Assembly (NCBI GenBank): GCA_900471815.1
Contig: UICE01000009.1
Coordinates: 103,580-167,579 of the forward strand
Length of the DNA stretch: 64,000 nucleotides
Direction of reading: 5' to 3'
From: Hyphomicrobiales bacterium
GTDB taxonomy: Bacteria > Pseudomonadota > Alphaproteobacteria > Rhizobiales > Rhizobiaceae
The notes below the pieces were generated by a model. It saw only the letters and a list, made by a program, of their open reading frames with translations, was not told where the DNA came from and did no database searches. The position numbers were made by a program, and so were the translations under genes. Positions 21,182-31,080 of this stretch are shown here, piece after piece (the stretch's first letter is position 1; every line of letters begins with the position of its first letter).

Positions 21182-21742
21182 ATGGCAAAACTAAAAATCG
21201 GCGTCATCGTCGGCAGCACGCGCATTGGCCGGTTCGCCGAGTTTCCTGCCAAATGGATCGCTGACGTTGCAAGCCAACGCGATGATTTAGAGGTCGAGAT
21301 TGTCGACCTGCTGGACTATCCTATGCATTTCTTTGGTGAAGAACGCAGCACGACGGCGGAAAGCGAAACCGCCGAGCGCTGGAAGAAGAAGATGCGCTCT
21401 TTCGACGGATTTATTTTCACCGTCGCAGAGTACAACCACGCGCCAACTGCCGTGCTGAAGAATGCGATAGATCTTGGTGAGTTCATTCAAAAGCCAGTCG
21501 CTTTTGTGGGATATGGTGGTGTCGGCGGTGCACGCGCCGTTGAACATCTGCGTCTTATATTCGTTGAAATGGGTGCGGCATCTGTCAAGACCGGCGTCCA
21601 TATTTCCTTCCCCGAATATTTGACTGTCGTTAAAGGGGAAAAGAAGCTTAGCGATTATCCGCACCTCAATGAGGCGGCAGGCGCCCAGCTTGATCAGCTT
21701 GTCTGGTGGGGCAACGCCTTGAAAGCTGCACGCGACGCCTAA
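21182..21742 (+). CDS. NADPH-dependent FMN reductase-like oxidoreductase
   Basis: This 186-residue flavodoxin-like protein has the FMN phosphate-binding motif GSTRIGRFAEFPAKW and the EYNHAPTAVLKNAIDL signature of the NADPH-dependent FMN reductase family (PF03358). Such enzymes reduce FMN, quinones, azo dyes or chromate. Control by the divergent HxlR regulator suggests a role in detoxifying quinones or electrophiles. The substrate cannot be fixed from sequence. Confidence 0.92.
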   Translation: MAKLKIGVIVGSTRIGRFAEFPAKWIADVASQRDDLEVEIVDLLDYPMHFFGEERSTTAESETAERWKKKMRSFDGFIFTVAEYNHAPTAVLKNAIDLGEFIQKPVAFVGYGGVGGARAVEHLRLIFVEMGAASVKTGVHISFPEYLTVVKGEKKLSDYPHLNEAAGAQLDQLVWWGNALKAARDA

Positions 21743-21775
21743 TGCTATTCGGCGGCTGCTTGTGCAGCCGCCTCC

Positions 21776-22132
21776 TTACTTGTCCGACCAGACCGCCAAT
21801 TCGTAGCCTTCCGGATCAACAAAATGGAAGCGCTTCCCTCCGGGAAATTCAAATATCTCTTTTGAAATTTTTCCGCCCGCTTTTTTGACACGTTCCAGCG
21901 TATCCGCAAGATCATCGGCGAAAAGAATAACCAATGGGCCGCCAGATCTCACCCCCTCAGAATGAGCAAAACCGCCCTTGAGATTGCCGTCCGAAAACTC
22001 GCAATAGGCCGGGCCATAATCGGTGAAGGTCCAGCCGAATGCGGTGCCGTAGAAATCCTTCGCGCGCGAAATATCCTCGACGTTGAACTCGATATAGTCG
22101 ATCTGTTTGTCTTGACCTGAACTATTGCTCAT
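21776..22132 (-). CDS. VOC (glyoxalase/bleomycin resistance) family protein
   Basis: The 118-residue protein has the paired beta-alpha-beta-beta-beta modules of the VOC superfamily: DYIEFNVEDISRAKDFYGTAF at the start and KRFHFVDPEGYELAVWSD at the end. His/Glu positions (YIEF, FHFVDPEGYELAVW) are compatible with a metal site, but the substrate is unknown. It starts 3 bases after the stop of the SRPBCC gene, so the two are probably co-expressed. Confidence 0.88.
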   Translation of the reverse strand: MSNSSGQDKQIDYIEFNVEDISRAKDFYGTAFGWTFTDYGPAYCEFSDGNLKGGFAHSEGVRSGGPLVILFADDLADTLERVKKAGGKISKEIFEFPGGKRFHFVDPEGYELAVWSDK

Positions 22133-22135
22133 CCC

Positions 22136-22546
22136 TTACTCCAGCAATTGCGCTTCCAGCAAATCTCTCAGTTTCTGTAAGTCGCGCATAACCCATGCTG
22201 CGTCCGCAGTAAACTTTTCATCGTCAATGCCAGGCAATCGAAACAAGGTGAATATCACTTCGGAAGCATTGCCATTGGCAACGACGCGCAGGGGAATATA
22301 AACATTCTCTCCGGTTTCCGTTATTACCCAATGGTCTAACACGCCAAACTCATTATCGGGCGCAAACCGAAGACGCAGCTTTCCGGCGGGACCGTCAGCC
22401 ACCCATTCATTTCCGGACTTCTGCAGGCCCGAAGTCAATCCCGATGCCCACTCCGGCAAATGCTCAGGTAAGCTTGCATAGCGGTAAACATCCTTCCAAT
22501 CGCGTTGAATGGCGATCTGAAGAGTTCGTGCTTCCAGTGCTGTCAT
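22136..22546 (-). CDS. SRPBCC-fold protein (polyketide cyclase/START-like)
   Basis: With the ATG at 22546, preceded by GGGAGG at good spacing, the product has 136 residues. The pattern IAIQRDWKDVYRYASLPEHLPEWASGL at the start and the long C-terminal helix (AAWVMRDLQKLRDLLEAQ) fit the SRPBCC hydrophobic-cavity fold. A start at 22561 lacks a ribosome binding site at the right distance. The ligand is unknown. It is translationally close to the VOC gene, suggesting a small two-gene detoxification or lipid-related unit. Confidence 0.8.
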   Translation of the reverse strand: MTALEARTLQIAIQRDWKDVYRYASLPEHLPEWASGLTSGLQKSGNEWVADGPAGKLRLRFAPDNEFGVLDHWVITETGENVYIPLRVVANGNASEVIFTLFRLPGIDDEKFTADAAWVMRDLQKLRDLLEAQLLE

Positions 22547-22685
22547 AGCTTGACCTCCCACCAGTGCTATAATCGATTTTATCTTAGCACCTTACGAAAT
22601 CCAGACCAACATTCCGTGCTGGAACCTTGCCTCCAGGACCGCTTCGCAGTAGTCATTGCGCCAACTGTCACAGGAAAAATAGACG

Positions 22686-24077
22686 ATGACTTCTACACGC
22701 ACCGAAACAGACACGTTTGGTCCAATCGAAGTAGCTGCCGACAAATATTGGGGCGCACAGACCGAGCGCTCTTTGCATAATTTCAAGATCGGCGGCGAAC
22801 GTATGCCCATCCCATTGGTTCGGGCACTTGGTATCGTAAAACGCGCTGCGGCAGAAACCAATATGGCTCTGGGCAAACTGGATGAAGTCACCGGCCGCGC
22901 AATTACAGTTGCCGCCGAAGAGGTTATCGAAGGCAAGCTCGATGATCATTTCCCGCTCGTCGTATGGCAGACTGGTTCCGGAACACAGTCCAATATGAAT
23001 GCCAACGAGGTTATCTCTAACCGTGCCATTGAAATGCTCGGCGGAACGAAGGGCTCGAAGAAACCGGTCCATCCTAACGATCACGTCAATATGAGCCAGT
23101 CGTCAAACGACACATTTCCGACGGCCATTCATATTGCAACAGCCGTTGAGGCGACAAAGCGGCTCTACCCTGCCCTCACCCATCTGACTGAGGCGCTCGC
23201 CAAGAAGGAAAAGGCGTTCGCCGACATCATCAAGATCGGTCGCACTCACACACAGGATGCCACACCCGTCACACTTGGACAGGAGTTTTCGGGGTACCGC
23301 GCCGCGCTTGAATACGCCCGCAAACGCATCGAACAGAGCTTGGCGGACGTTTTCCTGCTGGCGCAGGGCGGTACTGCTGTCGGCACAGGGCTCAATGCTC
23401 CGGCTGGCTTCGATACCGGCTTTGCTGAAGCTGTGTCAGACATTACCGGCCTGCCATTCAAAACTGCGCCAAACAAGTTTGAAGCACTTGCGAGCCATGG
23501 TGCACTGGCCAATTTCCACGGTAGCCTGAACTCCCTCGCTACAGATCTTTTCAAAATTGCCAATGATATCCGCTTCCTTGGATCAGGGCCCCGTTCGGGT
23601 CTCGGTGAGTTGAAATTGCCAGAAAACGAACCTGGTTCCTCGATTATGCCAGGCAAGGTCAACCCGACCCAGGCAGAAGCACTGACGATGGTTGCAGCAC
23701 AGGTTTTCGGTAATCAAACTACCGTTACAGTGGCAGCGAGCCAAGGCCACTTTGAACTGAATGTGTTCAAGCCTGTTATCGCGCTCAATGTACTCCAGTC
23801 CATTCGCCTGCTTGCCGATTCGATGGTGTCCTTTGCCGACAATTGCGTCGAGGGCATCGAAGCCGACGAAGTTCGCATCAAGGATTTGCTCGAACGTTCG
23901 CTCATGCTCGTCACTGCGTTGGCTCCGGCCATCGGATACGACAATGCGGCCAAGATCGCCAAGACAGCGCATAAGAACGGGACGACTTTGCGTGAGGAAG
24001 CGCTTGCCAGCGGACATGTGTCAGCCGAGGACTATGATCGTCTTGTGCGGCCGGAACGGATGATCGCTCCGGAATAA
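22686..24077 (+). CDS. fumC: Class II fumarate hydratase FumC
   Basis: This 463-residue homotetrameric lyase has [17 protein letters not shown], the [14 protein letters not shown] motif, and the superfamily signature [17 protein letters not shown]. It interconverts fumarate and malate in the TCA cycle without an iron-sulfur cluster, so it works under oxidative stress. The gene starts 124 bases from the divergent SRPBCC gene. Length is standard (about 463). Confidence 0.98.
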   Translation: MTSTRTETDTFGPIEVAADKYWGAQTERSLHNFKIGGERMPIPLVRALGIVKRAAAETNMALGKLDEVTGRAITVAAEEVIEGKLDDHFPLVVWQTGSGTQSNMNANEVISNRAIEMLGGTKGSKKPVHPNDHVNMSQSSNDTFPTAIHIATAVEATKRLYPALTHLTEALAKKEKAFADIIKIGRTHTQDATPVTLGQEFSGYRAALEYARKRIEQSLADVFLLAQGGTAVGTGLNAPAGFDTGFAEAVSDITGLPFKTAPNKFEALASHGALANFHGSLNSLATDLFKIANDIRFLGSGPRSGLGELKLPENEPGSSIMPGKVNPTQAEALTMVAAQVFGNQTTVTVAASQGHFELNVFKPVIALNVLQSIRLLADSMVSFADNCVEGIEADEVRIKDLLERSLMLVTALAPAIGYDNAAKIAKTAHKNGTTLREEALASGHVSAEDYDRLVRPERMIAPE

Positions 24078-24107
24078 GCAGTGGATTTGATGAACAATCT
24101 GTTGTCG

Positions 24108-24164
24108 AAAAAGTGACTTTAGTAAACAGTATGCATCGCGTACTGACCGCGCAGTCACTTTTTT
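24108..24164 (+). promoter_or_regulatory. Two-level hairpin with U-tract between fumC and doxX (terminator or attenuator)
   Basis: AAAAAGTGACT at 24108-24118 pairs with AGTCACTTTTT at 24153-24163; inside the loop CAGTA and TACTG form a second stem (24126-24144). The outer arm ends in T6 at 24159-24164 and the doxX ribosome binding site GGAG begins at 24165, only 12 bases before the ATG. It can terminate fumC transcripts. If the doxX promoter lies upstream of the hairpin, it must also act on doxX. Confidence 0.7.
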
Positions 24165-24176
24165 GGAGAAAAATCT

Positions 24177-24572
24177 ATGTCTAACAATGGCATTCTGGTT
24201 CTGATCGGTCGCATTCTGCTTTCGGTCATGTTTATCATGGCTGGCTGGGGCAAGCTAACAGCTATCGGCGGTACTGCTGCCTATTTTGGCGGCATGGGTT
24301 TGCCAGCGCCAACAGTTGTTGCGGTTCTTGTCGGTCTGCTTGAATTCTTCGGGGGCATTGCAGTTCTCGTTGGCTTCCAGACCCGTATTGCAGCTCTCTT
24401 GCTTGGCCTCTTCACTTTGGCCGCCACGGCGACTGCTCACCTGAACTGGGCTGGCGATGCCGGCATGACCCAATTCATGTTCTTTCAGAAAAACCTGGGC
24501 GTAGCTGGTGGTTTCTTTGTCCTGGCTGCTTATGGAGCTGGTGCACTTTCAATCGACGCAAAGCGCGGTTAA
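24177..24572 (+). CDS. DoxX family membrane protein
   Basis: The 131-residue protein has four hydrophobic helices and the DoxX pattern: ILLSVMFIMAGWGKL at the start and FFGGIAVLVGFQTRIAALLLG in the middle. DoxX-like proteins are poorly defined inner-membrane proteins linked to redox balance and sulfur or thiol stress. The start has GGAGAA at the proper distance, directly after the hairpin at 24108-24164. Confidence 0.92.
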   Translation: MSNNGILVLIGRILLSVMFIMAGWGKLTAIGGTAAYFGGMGLPAPTVVAVLVGLLEFFGGIAVLVGFQTRIAALLLGLFTLAATATAHLNWAGDAGMTQFMFFQKNLGVAGGFFVLAAYGAGALSIDAKRG

Positions 24573-24591
24573 ACGAAAATATCATTCGCTT

Positions 24592-24618
24592 ATAAAGGCC
24601 GCTTCACGCGGCCTTTAT
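24592..24618. terminator. Bidirectional intrinsic terminator between doxX and msrA
   Basis: An 11-bp perfect stem, ATAAAGGCCGC / GCGGCCTTTAT, with a 5-base loop lies between the convergent genes. The plus strand continues ATTTTTATT. Confidence 0.9.
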
Positions 24619-24631
24619 TTTTATTGTTGCG

Positions 24632-25318
24632 TCAATTGGTAGGCTGGACTTCACTCACAAGAACCGGCTTTTCCCGATATTCCTGCGGAAAGAGCTTGCT
24701 CAAGTTTTTGATCTTGGGCAGATCATTGTAGACGATATAGGGCTGCGTCGGATTAATGGTCGCATAATCCTGATGATAGGCTTCTGCCGTGTAAAAAGCC
24801 TTGAGAGGCTCGACCTTGGTCACTATCGGATCTGAATAGACCTTGGCTTTGTCAAGCTGGTCTATATAGGCCTTCACCACTTTTTCTTGATCTACGCTGG
24901 TCGTGAACACTGCAGAGCGATATTGCGTGCCCGTATCTGGTCCTTGCCGGTTCAGTTCGGTTGGGTTGTGAGCGACAGAAAAATAGACCTGTAAAATCTT
25001 GCCCAGGCTGACGGTCTTTGGATCAAACGTGACCTCAACCGCTTCCGCATGGCCGGTATCGCCGCCGCTCACAAGATCATAATTCGCAGTGCCCTTTTCT
25101 CCACCCGAATAACCTGACACAGCGTTTGTGACGCCCTTCATGTGCTGGTAAACACCCTGAACGCCCCAAAAACATCCGCCGGCAAGCACGATTTTTTCAG
25201 TTCCGGCCGCTATTGACTGATCCATCGCTGGCGGAGGCACCATCGTGACGCTTTCCGCGAATGCCATAGCTGGAGCTAATAGCAAGGTGGTTGCAAGTAA
25301 CAAGTAACGAAGTTTCAT
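24632..25318 (-). CDS. msrA: Peptide methionine sulfoxide reductase MsrA, exported
   Basis: This is a 228-residue protein with a Sec signal peptide (LRYLLLATTLLLAPAMAFA), so the enzyme is probably periplasmic. The catalytic motif is GCFWG with Cys49, followed by GYSGGEKGTANYDLVSGGDTGHAEAVEV and the DPKTVS/LGKILQVYF core. It reduces the S epimer of methionine sulfoxide. It follows msrB on the same strand, 21 bases downstream. Cytoplasmic MsrA proteins lack the signal, so this pair appears dedicated to the envelope. Confidence 0.95.
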   Translation of the reverse strand: MKLRYLLLATTLLLAPAMAFAESVTMVPPPAMDQSIAAGTEKIVLAGGCFWGVQGVYQHMKGVTNAVSGYSGGEKGTANYDLVSGGDTGHAEAVEVTFDPKTVSLGKILQVYFSVAHNPTELNRQGPDTGTQYRSAVFTTSVDQEKVVKAYIDQLDKAKVYSDPIVTKVEPLKAFYTAEAYHQDYATINPTQPYIVYNDLPKIKNLSKLFPQEYREKPVLVSEVQPTN

Positions 25319-25339
25319 TTGTTTTTCCTTCGAAATAGC

Positions 25340-25834
25340 TTAGGCAGCAGCGGGCATGAATTTCATGGCAACACCGTTCATGCAGTAGCGAAGACCGGTG
25401 GGTTGCGGGCCATCGTCGAAGACATGCCCTAGATGGCCACCGCAGCGATGACACTCCACCGCCGTACGCACCATGCCGAACGAGTTGTCGGATTTCTCGA
25501 TCACCGCACCTTTTATCGGCTGCCAGAAGCTGGGCCAGCCAGTACCACTGTCAAACTTCTTTTCGGATTCAAAAAGCTGCTGATCACAGCCAGCGCAGGC
25601 AAATATGCCTTTACGTTTTTCATGATTTAACGGGCTGGTGAAGGGCGCTTCCGTGCCTTCCTGACGCAGCACATCATACTGCTCCGGCGTCAGAAGTTTC
25701 TTCCATTCAGCATCCGTGTGTTCAATTTCGAATGTACCCGTAGCGTGAGCCTTGGGCATGGTCGCAAAGCGCGCGGCAACAACTGCACCAAATGTGGCCA
25801 CAGCGCCTCCGAACAGGGTTCGACGTGTCATCAT
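25340..25834 (-). CDS. msrB: Peptide methionine-R-sulfoxide reductase MsrB, Tat-type export signal
   Basis: This is a 164-residue protein with a twin-arginine-like signal (TRRTLFGGAVATFGAVVAARF, Ala-rich cleavage region near residue 31). Zinc ligands are Cys80/Cys83 (CAGC) and Cys128/Cys131 (CHRC), and the catalytic residue is Cys151 in RYCMNG. It reduces the R epimer of protein methionine sulfoxide. A start one codon later (25831) is equally possible. It is co-transcribed with msrA. Zinc-bearing proteins that fold in the cytoplasm are natural Tat substrates. Confidence 0.94.
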   Translation of the reverse strand: MMTRRTLFGGAVATFGAVVAARFATMPKAHATGTFEIEHTDAEWKKLLTPEQYDVLRQEGTEAPFTSPLNHEKRKGIFACAGCDQQLFESEKKFDSGTGWPSFWQPIKGAVIEKSDNSFGMVRTAVECHRCGGHLGHVFDDGPQPTGLRYCMNGVAMKFMPAAA

Positions 25835-25953
25835 GGATAAGCTCCCTGCATGATGATACCGAATTATTTCGGCTTCATGCAGGGAAATACGAAGGAAGAA
25901 CCCAAAAGGTTACGTTCAACCGGACGGATCACAGAGAGTTGATGGATTTACAG

Positions 25954-26646
25954 CTAACCGAGCGCTGCCTTTATGCGCTGCGATAGTTCTGATACAGCCT
26001 TGGCGTCTGCTGCCGCACGCGAAGAAATCAAACATCCCTGCGACTTCAGGATGACGCCATCTTCCAGAATTTTGAGCTGATTGGCACGCAGCGTAGACCC
26101 TGTCGATGTAATATCGACGATGATATCTGCCGACCCGGAAGCAGGAGCACCTTCGGTTGCGCCAAGGCTCTCAACGATGCGATAAACCTGGATACCGTGC
26201 ATCTGTGAGAAAAATTGCTGGGTTAACCGCCAATATTTTGTTGCAATACGCAAACGACGACCGTGGCGCTGACGGAAATCGGCAGCAACGTCATCAAGGT
26301 CCGCCATGGTAGATACGTCGTACCAAACCTCTGGCACAGCGACGATCACATCCGCATGGCCAAAGCCAAGCCGTGCCTCGATTTGCACCCGATCATCGGC
26401 GGAAGACAGGGTTTCACGAATGAGGTCTTCGCCGGTTACACCAAGATCGACGCTGCCATATCCCAGTTCACGGGCAATCTCGGAAGCAGAAAGGAAAAGA
26501 ATGTCAATTTGGCCCTCGCCCGCTACCTGCGCCCTGTAGTTACGCTGATCACTCGGAAGGAGGACTTCCAAACCGGCTTTCCTGAGTACTTCAAGAGCCT
26601 GCTCCTTAAGCCGCCCCTTTGATGGAAGTGCTAATGTGATGGTCAT
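25954..26646 (-). CDS. hisG: ATP phosphoribosyltransferase, short form HisG
   Basis: The 230-residue protein begins [19 protein letters not shown] and has the PRPP-loop-like [21 protein letters not shown] and GVTGEDLI segments. It lacks the C-terminal regulatory ACT-like domain of long HisG, so it needs HisZ as regulatory subunit. It catalyses the first step of histidine synthesis. Its ATG overlaps the hisZ stop by 4 bases, consistent with a hetero-octamer. Confidence 0.97.
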   Translation of the reverse strand: MTITLALPSKGRLKEQALEVLRKAGLEVLLPSDQRNYRAQVAGEGQIDILFLSASEIARELGYGSVDLGVTGEDLIRETLSSADDRVQIEARLGFGHADVIVAVPEVWYDVSTMADLDDVAADFRQRHGRRLRIATKYWRLTQQFFSQMHGIQVYRIVESLGATEGAPASGSADIIVDITSTGSTLRANQLKILEDGVILKSQGCLISSRAAADAKAVSELSQRIKAALG

Positions 26647-27773
26647 TTTGCATCTCCAGCTATCTGCTCGAGACGGTCAAGCCAGATGGAAAAGCCCACA
26701 CCCGGGATCGAACCGACAGCACCAAGCATCGTCAGCAGCCGATCATAACGGCCGCCGCCAACGATAGCACCAATTTCGGCATTGCTCACTGCACGGGTTT
26801 CGTAGACCAGACCCGTATAATAATCGAGCGGACGCCCAAACGAAGCGTCGTAGATGATGGTTTCATCTCCGATACCCGCTTCCACGATCGATACAGAACG
26901 CGCCTCGAATTGTTCCAAAGCTGGACCCAAATCGAATTCATTTGCCCGCGCATATCGCAACAGATGCCCCGCTGCTGATTGCAAAGGAATGCGGATCGCC
27001 AGAAAATCCTGAAGTGCCGAAATCGCCTTGGGCTGCAAGCGCACGGAAGCAAGGGCCACTTTATCGATGAGACGGCGAGCAATTTCAACAGGTGTACGAC
27101 CTGCCCCTGGAGAAATGCCAGCCGACTCCATATCCTTTTCCAATTCGGCGGCGAGCGCGGCCTCGTCACCTTTGGCAACCAGCGCTGCAAGATGGACCGG
27201 CAGATCGCCATTTTGTCTGTCGGATGACAAATCCTTCAACAAGCCCTTGAGCTGATCAGGATTGCCGAAAGCCCGGACAAGCTTTTTTTGCCAGCCGCGT
27301 GGCAGGCCGAGAGCTGCCAGAACCGCTTCAAAGATCGCTTGGTCTCCAAGCAAGGTTTCCAGCTGGGCATCAGGCGCAACGAGCCTTATGGAAGCCAGAG
27401 CGTCCGCTAGAGAGCGTGCATCGGCTCGGGCGCGATTGGCATCGCCCAAATCTTCAATACCCGCTTGGAAGAACTCATTGCCACCATCGCGCCGCTGGCG
27501 GAATACCTCGCCTAGATAAGCATAACGTTTTGGCGTCGCAGCATTGAGTTCGATATGATTGCGACAGACCGGGATTGTAAATTCAGGGCGCAGACACAGG
27601 CTTTGGCCTGTTTCATTCTCTGTGAGGAAAATCCTTCGGCGCAAATCTTCACCGGCCATATCCAGAAACTGGTCCGCAGGCTGGATGACGGGAATATCGA
27701 CAAGTTCCGCTTCCCTGCTCGCTATCAACGCGGCAAGTCTATCGCTAAATAAAGGAGCACGGGAAGCAACCAT
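26643..27773 (-). CDS. hisZ: ATP phosphoribosyltransferase regulatory subunit HisZ
   Basis: This 376-residue paralogue of histidyl-tRNA synthetase has class II motif-like regions ([37 protein letters not shown]) but no C-terminal anticodon-binding domain, the diagnostic feature of HisZ. It binds histidine and confers feedback inhibition on short HisG. It lies between hisS (7 bases upstream) and hisG (overlapping), the classic hisS-hisZ-hisG order of this order of bacteria. Confidence 0.95.
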   Translation of the reverse strand: MVASRAPLFSDRLAALIASREAELVDIPVIQPADQFLDMAGEDLRRRIFLTENETGQSLCLRPEFTIPVCRNHIELNAATPKRYAYLGEVFRQRRDGGNEFFQAGIEDLGDANRARADARSLADALASIRLVAPDAQLETLLGDQAIFEAVLAALGLPRGWQKKLVRAFGNPDQLKGLLKDLSSDRQNGDLPVHLAALVAKGDEAALAAELEKDMESAGISPGAGRTPVEIARRLIDKVALASVRLQPKAISALQDFLAIRIPLQSAAGHLLRYARANEFDLGPALEQFEARSVSIVEAGIGDETIIYDASFGRPLDYYTGLVYETRAVSNAEIGAIVGGGRYDRLLTMLGAVGSIPGVGFSIWLDRLEQIAGDAK

Positions 27774-27779
27774 TCGAGC

Positions 27780-29294
27780 TTACGAGGCCTTTGCTGCGTT
27801 GACGCGATCTTGGGCCTGCGCATCGAGAATCTTACGCACCTCCGCGATAATATCGCTTTCCTTTGCCGTGATCTGTGCAGGGCGGCTTTCGCGCCAGGTA
27901 ATATTATCCTCGATTTCGGCCGATAAACGTGCGCCTTCGATCAAATCCTTGATCTGCACCTCGCCAAGATCACGTTCCTGCGAACCCTGAATGATGACGC
28001 AGGGAGCGCCGCGACGGTCCGCATATTTCATCTGCGGCTTCATGCCGGAGCCACCAAGATACATTTCGGCACGGATACCGGCCTGCCGCAGATCGGATAC
28101 CATTTTCTGGTAGCGGCCAAGGCTTTCCGTATCGCGGTCCATGACCATTACGACAACGGGTCCGATATTGTCGGACATATCGAGCTTTCCGAGATTTTTG
28201 AGCGCGGTCATCAGGCGGGAAACGCCGATAGAAATACCAGTTGCCGGCACGGGTTCAGAGCGAAAACGCGAAACAAGTCCATCATAGCGTCCGCCGCCTC
28301 CCACCGAGCCGAAACGGACAATCTGGCCATCTTCGTTTGGAATTTCAGCAAGAAGCTCCGCTTCGAAAACGGGGCCGGTATAATATTCAAGACCCCGCAC
28401 GACGGATGGATCAATCTTGACGCGGCCATCATAACCGGCGGCAGAACAAAGCGCCTCTATTGTACCAAGTTCAGCGACGCCCTCTGCGCCTTTATCATTG
28501 CCGGTGACAACTTTTTCCAGATTGGCAATAGTAGCACTGCCCGTCGCAGCGCCTGCCGCAGTGAAATCAAGAACCTGCTTGATAGCGGCCTCATCCAGGT
28601 TTGCACCTTTGGTGAAATCGCCGCTTTCGTCTTTGCGGCCTTTTCCAAGCAACTCACGAACGCCCTCGACACCAAACTTATCAAGCTTGTCGATGGCGCG
28701 CAGCACTGTCAGGCGTCTGCCGGCATTCTCATCGCCGCCGAGCCCAATCGCCTCAAGCACCCCATCAAGAACCTTGCGATTATTGACGCGGATTACGTAG
28801 TCGCCGCGCTGAATGCCGAGCGCCTCCATGACGTCAGCCATCATCATGCACATCTCGGCATCGGCCGAGACATTGGGCGCACCCACCGTATCCGCATCGA
28901 ACTGCATGAACTGACGGAAGCGGCCGGGGCCTGGCTTTTCGTTGCGGAATACCCATCCAGCCCGGTAGCTGCGATATGGCTTCGGGATGCTTTCGTAATT
29001 TTCGGCGACATAGCGCGCCAACGGCGCGGTCAAGTCATAGCGCAGCGAAAGCCATTGCTCATCATCGTCCTGAAACGAGAACACGCCTTCATTCGGGCGA
29101 TCCTGATCAGGAAGGAATTTTCCAAGCGCATCGGTATATTCAATCAATGGCGTTTCAACTGGCTCAAAACCATAAAGCTCATAGACTTTGCGGATTTCCG
29201 CCATCATTTTTTCGGCGGCGCGCAAATCATCCGGTGTCCGGTCCACGAAACCGCGCGGCAGCCGCGCTTTTACCCTGTCTGCCTTGGTTGCCAT
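27780..29294 (-). CDS. hisS: Histidyl-tRNA synthetase (alphaproteobacterial type)
   Basis: This 504-residue class II enzyme has motif 2 ([28 protein letters not shown]), the histidine A/B motifs ([28 protein letters not shown]), and an anticodon-binding domain at the C-terminus. Its length and the [10 protein letters not shown] wording fit the alphaproteobacterial branch that charges tRNA-His lacking G-1; the matching tRNA gene is at 53465-53541. It is the first gene of the hisS-hisZ-hisG operon. Confidence 0.96.
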   Translation of the reverse strand: MATKADRVKARLPRGFVDRTPDDLRAAEKMMAEIRKVYELYGFEPVETPLIEYTDALGKFLPDQDRPNEGVFSFQDDDEQWLSLRYDLTAPLARYVAENYESIPKPYRSYRAGWVFRNEKPGPGRFRQFMQFDADTVGAPNVSADAEMCMMMADVMEALGIQRGDYVIRVNNRKVLDGVLEAIGLGGDENAGRRLTVLRAIDKLDKFGVEGVRELLGKGRKDESGDFTKGANLDEAAIKQVLDFTAAGAATGSATIANLEKVVTGNDKGAEGVAELGTIEALCSAAGYDGRVKIDPSVVRGLEYYTGPVFEAELLAEIPNEDGQIVRFGSVGGGGRYDGLVSRFRSEPVPATGISIGVSRLMTALKNLGKLDMSDNIGPVVVMVMDRDTESLGRYQKMVSDLRQAGIRAEMYLGGSGMKPQMKYADRRGAPCVIIQGSQERDLGEVQIKDLIEGARLSAEIEDNITWRESRPAQITAKESDIIAEVRKILDAQAQDRVNAAKAS

Positions 29295-29381
29295 GATGAT
29301 GATCCGATATCCTGAGATGAAGCTGATTGCCGAAGCGGGTTTGCTCTAGCTTATCAGGCTCCCAAGGGCAAGGATTGAACG

Positions 29382-30029
29382 TTATTTGGGCCTTTTGAAA
29401 CTTGCACGGATGGTTTCAATTTCCTGACGACATTTGCAGCCCTCGATATGATCATTCACGAGACCCATCGCCTGCATATGCGCATACATTGTTGTTGGCC
29501 CCACGAAACTCCAGCCGCGCTTCTTCAAATCCTTGGAAAGACGCGTTGACGTCGGTGATGTGGGATTGGCGACGAGGGTTGCATAATCGACAATCTTGGG
29601 GCGCTCGTCTGCGGGCGGCTCAAACGACCAGAAATAGGCGGCAAGCGAGCCGGTTTCTTTAACCAGTTCGATAGCGCGATTGGCATTGTTGATAGCAGAA
29701 TTTATCTTGCCGCGATGGCGGATAATGCCAGCATTACCGAGCAGCCGTTCGACATCCTTATCGGTATACCGGGCAATCTTGTGATAGTCGAAACCATCAA
29801 AAGCTTCGCGAAAATTCGCGCGCTTGCGCAGAATTGTCAGCCACGAAAGCCCGGATTGAAAACCTTCGAGGCATATTTTTTCAAACAGTCGCGTGTCGTC
29901 CGATACCGGCCTGCCCCATTCATTGTCGTGGTAGCGAATATATTCAGGCAAAGCACCAGGCCAGAAACAGCGCGTAGCGCCGTCATCACCTTTTATCAAG
30001 CCGGTCTTCACGGGAACATCTTCAGTCAT
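29382..30029 (-). CDS. tag: DNA-3-methyladenine glycosylase I
   Basis: The 215-residue protein begins the Tag domain with RCFWPGALPEYIRYHDNEWGRPV, continues with FEKICLEGFQSGLSWLTILRKRANFREAFDGF, and has GPTTMYAHMQAMGLVNDH with Cys/His zinc ligands (HIEGCKC) near the end. It removes 3-methyladenine from alkylated DNA. It stands alone, 87 bases upstream of hisS's start on the same strand direction. Confidence 0.96.
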   Translation of the reverse strand: MTEDVPVKTGLIKGDDGATRCFWPGALPEYIRYHDNEWGRPVSDDTRLFEKICLEGFQSGLSWLTILRKRANFREAFDGFDYHKIARYTDKDVERLLGNAGIIRHRGKINSAINNANRAIELVKETGSLAAYFWSFEPPADERPKIVDYATLVANPTSPTSTRLSKDLKKRGWSFVGPTTMYAHMQAMGLVNDHIEGCKCRQEIETIRASFKRPK

Positions 30030-30219
30030 AACCAGTCCTCTTTACTTTTTACCGGCGATTAACCAGCTTGCAACACGCTTCGGTAACCATACCAAATGGT
30101 TTCCGCCCAAAATTGCGCTTTATCGATTCTCGTTCACTTTTTTCTACCCTGCCACTGGCAAACTCAATCCGAAACCTGACAAAACCTGTCAGCAGAGTTA
30201 TACTACGAGACTGAGTTCC

Positions 30220-31008
30220 ATGAAGTCTGCGCGCCTGCTTTTGCTATCCTGCATTGGCCTTACCATCGCCTCCGGCGCATTTGCCAGCGAACGTTATGCT
30301 ACCCGCCCGCCTGTGGTCATGAGTCCTGACTTATCGGCTCCATGGGTTATGCAACTACGCCAGCGGCCTGTCGGCACACCGGTCAATCCCCGCGGATATG
30401 TTGTCTTTGACGAGCAGCCCAGCCCACGTGCCAAGCAACGCGAACGCCGAGCAGCGCGTAAAAGCCTTAGCTCCAATCCTGCTGTGCGCGAAGTTTCGTT
30501 TCAGCGCCCCACCGCTCCATCAACTGATGCTAAACCAAAAAAACGGGAAATGGACGCGAAGTTCCTGCCGCAGAGCGTAGCTTATGATGGTCCTGAGCAA
30601 CCCGGAACAATTGTCATCGATACGGCGCAACGTTTTCTCTACCTGGTCGAAGCCGGTGGAACGGCGCAGCGATACGGCGTCGGCGTTGGCAAAGAAGGCT
30701 TTGGCTGGTCCGGTACGAACACGATAAGTCGCAAAGCAGAATGGCCGTCTTGGTACCCGCCAGCCGAGATGATCAAACGTGAGAAACGCAAGGGCCGTAT
30801 TCTACCTGCGCATATGGAGGGTGGCGTTGAAAATCCTCTTGGCGCCCGGGCGCTCTATCTAGGATCCACGCTTTACCGTATTCACGGGACAAATGCGCCA
30901 TGGACGATCGGTCAGTCCGTGTCGAGCGGCTGTATTCGCATGCGCAACGAAGACGTCACCGATCTCTATGAGCGGGTGAATGTTGGTACAAAAGTTATCG
31001 TCAGATAA
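30220..31008 (+). CDS. L,D-transpeptidase (YkuD domain)
   Basis: This is a 262-residue protein with a signal peptide (LLLLSCIGLTIASGAFA). A basic, low-complexity linker at residues 60-115 precedes the YkuD domain (residues 129-262), with the active site His222 in IHGTNAPWTIGQSVSSGC and Cys238. It forms 3-3 cross-links in peptidoglycan or attaches outer-membrane proteins to it, as known for L,D-transpeptidases in this order. The target here is not evident. Single gene, convergent with glcF. Confidence 0.95.
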   Translation: MKSARLLLLSCIGLTIASGAFASERYATRPPVVMSPDLSAPWVMQLRQRPVGTPVNPRGYVVFDEQPSPRAKQRERRAARKSLSSNPAVREVSFQRPTAPSTDAKPKKREMDAKFLPQSVAYDGPEQPGTIVIDTAQRFLYLVEAGGTAQRYGVGVGKEGFGWSGTNTISRKAEWPSWYPPAEMIKREKRKGRILPAHMEGGVENPLGARALYLGSTLYRIHGTNAPWTIGQSVSSGCIRMRNEDVTDLYERVNVGTKVIVR

Positions 31009-31043
31009 GGTTACGGGGGCCGGCATCAGGGGTGGTGCCGGAA

Positions 31044-31080
31044 AAGGCAGCGGCGCATTTTTAAATGCGTCGCTGCCCTT
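31044..31080. terminator. Intrinsic terminator between the L,D-transpeptidase gene and glcF
   Basis: A long stem (AAGGCAGCG..CGCATTT pairing with AAATGCG.CGCTGCC.CTT, one mismatch and one bulge) with a TT turn is followed on the plus strand by TTTATT. It separates two convergent genes and probably works in both directions. Confidence 0.8.
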
